A stretch of DNA of 11,862 nt, taken from positions 1 to 11,862 of the forward strand of contig CAYGWP010000061.1 of NCBI GenBank assembly GCA_964353455.1, read 5' to 3'. The notes beneath the pieces were generated by a model. That model had not been told where the DNA came from, made no database searches, and saw nothing but the letters and a program-made list of their open reading frames with translations. Shown here piece by piece: positions 10,956 to 11,862 of the stretch (its first letter is position 1; each line of letters opens with the position of its first letter). The position numbers and the translations under genes are program-made. This DNA is from CAYGWP01 sp964353455 (GTDB lineage Bacteria > Planctomycetota > Phycisphaerae > FEN-1346).

Positions 10956-11862
10956 TCAAGGTCCTGGGGCCGAAACAGACACCGCCACCCGAAACCCGAA
11001 GCTGAAGATGGAGTAACGGAACGACAGGGGATTTGAGGAGGGTAGTGGAGCGGCACCGCTGCCCCGTTGCGCGGAGCGGCAGAGCCCAGGAGCGCTGGTC
11101 CAAAAGCCGCCTCGCAAAACGCGAGATGTTCCAGACGCCGGGCCCTGGGGATCCGTCGCCGCCCCCTTGGGATAATCTCCGTACCAATCCGCGCACCACT
11201 CCCCCACGTTGCCGTGCATGTCGTAAAGGCCCCACGCGTTCGGCTTCTTCTGGCCCACAGGATGCGTCGTGCGGCCGCTGTTGGCACTATACCATGCATA
11301 GGCCCCCAGGGCCGCAACGGCATCGCCAAAACAGAACCCGGTCTTGCTGCCCGCGCGACAGGCATATTCCCACTCCGCCTCCGTCGGCAGGCGGACGGTT
11401 TGGCGGGTCTTCTCGGAGGTTTTATTACAGAACTCCGTGGCATCGTTCCAAGTAATCCTCTCCACTGGATTTGTCGCGCCCTTGAATTCGCTCGGATTCG
11501 TACCCATGACCGCCTCGTACTGGGCCTGGGTCACTTCCGTCAAGCCCATGTAGAATGGCTTGGAGATGGTGACCTCGTGCCGGCCTTCTCCTTCGCCCAT
11601 CATGAACTTGCCGGCGGGGATAAGGGCCAGTTTCAGCGTGACCCCGCCCCCAAGGTCGAGGGTGAGTTCCTTCTGCCACTCCGCCGGTGCCGGCACAGGC
11701 GGTGCCGCCGGCGATGCCGGCAACTGGGCATCATACCGCACTTGGCTTTTGTGTATCCACCCTTGCGACGGGGCGAGACCGAACCAGTCGCCTTTGACCT
11801 CAGTTACGTCGAAGGCGTCGCCTTTCTTGGCAGTGACGACGACCTGCTTGCCCGACATGACG
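10956..11862 (-). CDS. SUMF1/FGE-fold protein with an N-terminal SH3-like domain (5' end outside window)
   Basis: At least 300 codons are visible; the frame is still open at the window edge, and the Met codon at 11858 is probably internal. The first 45 residues or so (VVVTAKKGDAFDVTEVKGDWFGLAPSQGWI) look like a bacterial SH3 domain, followed by a Pro/Ala linker. From about 63 to 295 runs a formylglycine-generating-enzyme-type sulfatase-modifying domain: IPAGKFMMGE, LTEVTQAQYEAVMG, NPVERITWNDATEFC, RLPTEAEWEYACRAG, GLYDMHGNVGEWCADWYGDY, RVLRGGFWTSAPGLCRSAQR and a final FGFRVAV. Only one Cys is seen in the RGGFW...LCRSA region, whereas true FGE enzymes use a Cys pair there. A non-FGE role (binding, surface or kinase-partner protein, as widespread in Planctomycetota) is therefore more likely. 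The export signal, if any, lies outside the window. Confidence 0.85.
   Translation of the reverse strand, partial: VMSGKQVVVTAKKGDAFDVTEVKGDWFGLAPSQGWIHKSQVRYDAQLPASPAAPPVPAPAEWQKELTLDLGGGVTLKLALIPAGKFMMGEGEGRHEVTISKPFYMGLTEVTQAQYEAVMGTNPSEFKGATNPVERITWNDATEFCNKTSEKTRQTVRLPTEAEWEYACRAGSKTGFCFGDAVAALGAYAWYSANSGRTTHPVGQKKPNAWGLYDMHGNVGEWCADWYGDYPKGAATDPQGPASGTSRVLRGGFWTSAPGLCRSAQRGSGAAPLPSSNPLSFRYSIFSFGFRVAVSVSAPGP

Noticed and set aside
10733..11443. 236-codon minus-strand frame overlapping the SUMF1-fold gene
   Set aside because: It is a frame-shifted shadow of the SUMF1 domain; the family motifs (NPVERITWNDA, GNVGEWCADW, GFRV) all lie in the other frame.

Overview
The window reads as chromosomal DNA from a high-GC Planctomycetota-type bacterium, possibly Phycisphaerae-like. 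This is an inference from gene content and style, not a phylogenetic test. Supporting signs are a small Hc1/H1-type histone-like protein, a sulfatase-modifying-factor-fold protein with an SH3-like domain, an ECF sigma operon with Spy/CnrX-like sensors, a large secreted GH5 hydrolase, and intergenic spaces full of short palindromic repeats.

Layout. (1) 104-2190, minus strand: an ECF sigma factor, a one-TM small protein and a membrane-anchored LTxxQ (Spy/CpxP/CnrX-like) protein overlap one another as an operon. The arrangement resembles a sigma / anti-sigma / periplasmic-sensor module. A second secreted LTxxQ protein lies upstream on the same strand. Two hairpins with the same stem sequence sit at the 3' ends of these units. 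(2) 2353-2838, minus: a truncated, stop-interrupted DDE transposase remnant. (3) 2841-3470: no gene, but direct-repeat-rich DNA and a nested inverted-repeat element. (4) 3471-5784, plus: a secreted GH5-type glycoside hydrolase, then a multi-pass membrane protein of unknown role. (5) 5987-8302, plus: a SAM methyltransferase, a 31-codon ORF translationally coupled to it, a strong candidate integron attC recombination site (6907-7006), and a membrane-anchored TPR protein whose start follows the site directly. (6) 8441-9440, plus: a good sigma-70-type promoter, the histone-like gene, a FabZ/FabA-like dehydratase and an L34-like ribosomal protein gene. (7) 9437-11862, minus: an SDR oxidoreductase whose stop codon overlaps the L34-like stop tail to tail, a hydrogenase maturation protease without hydrogenase genes in view, and a SUMF1-fold protein running off the right edge.

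How the genes may work together. The left operon is probably an envelope-stress or metal-responsive regulatory circuit. The GH5 enzyme would act outside the cytoplasm on beta-glucan or beta-mannan type polysaccharide. The 5.1-8.3 kb segment looks like accessory DNA: base composition by eye is lower in GC around 5.1-6.9 kb, and an attC-like site is present. The 8.5-9.4 kb block holds housekeeping functions (nucleoid protein, fatty-acid synthesis, ribosome). No tRNA, rRNA or CRISPR array was found.

The most notable item is the attC-like site. Its R and L boxes pair at both ends, it has the single extra base on one L arm that is diagnostic of attC sites, and the stop codon of the short ORF is embedded in its R'' box. 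No integrase gene is visible, so it would be a lone cassette boundary (a CALIN-like remnant) unless more sites lie outside the window.
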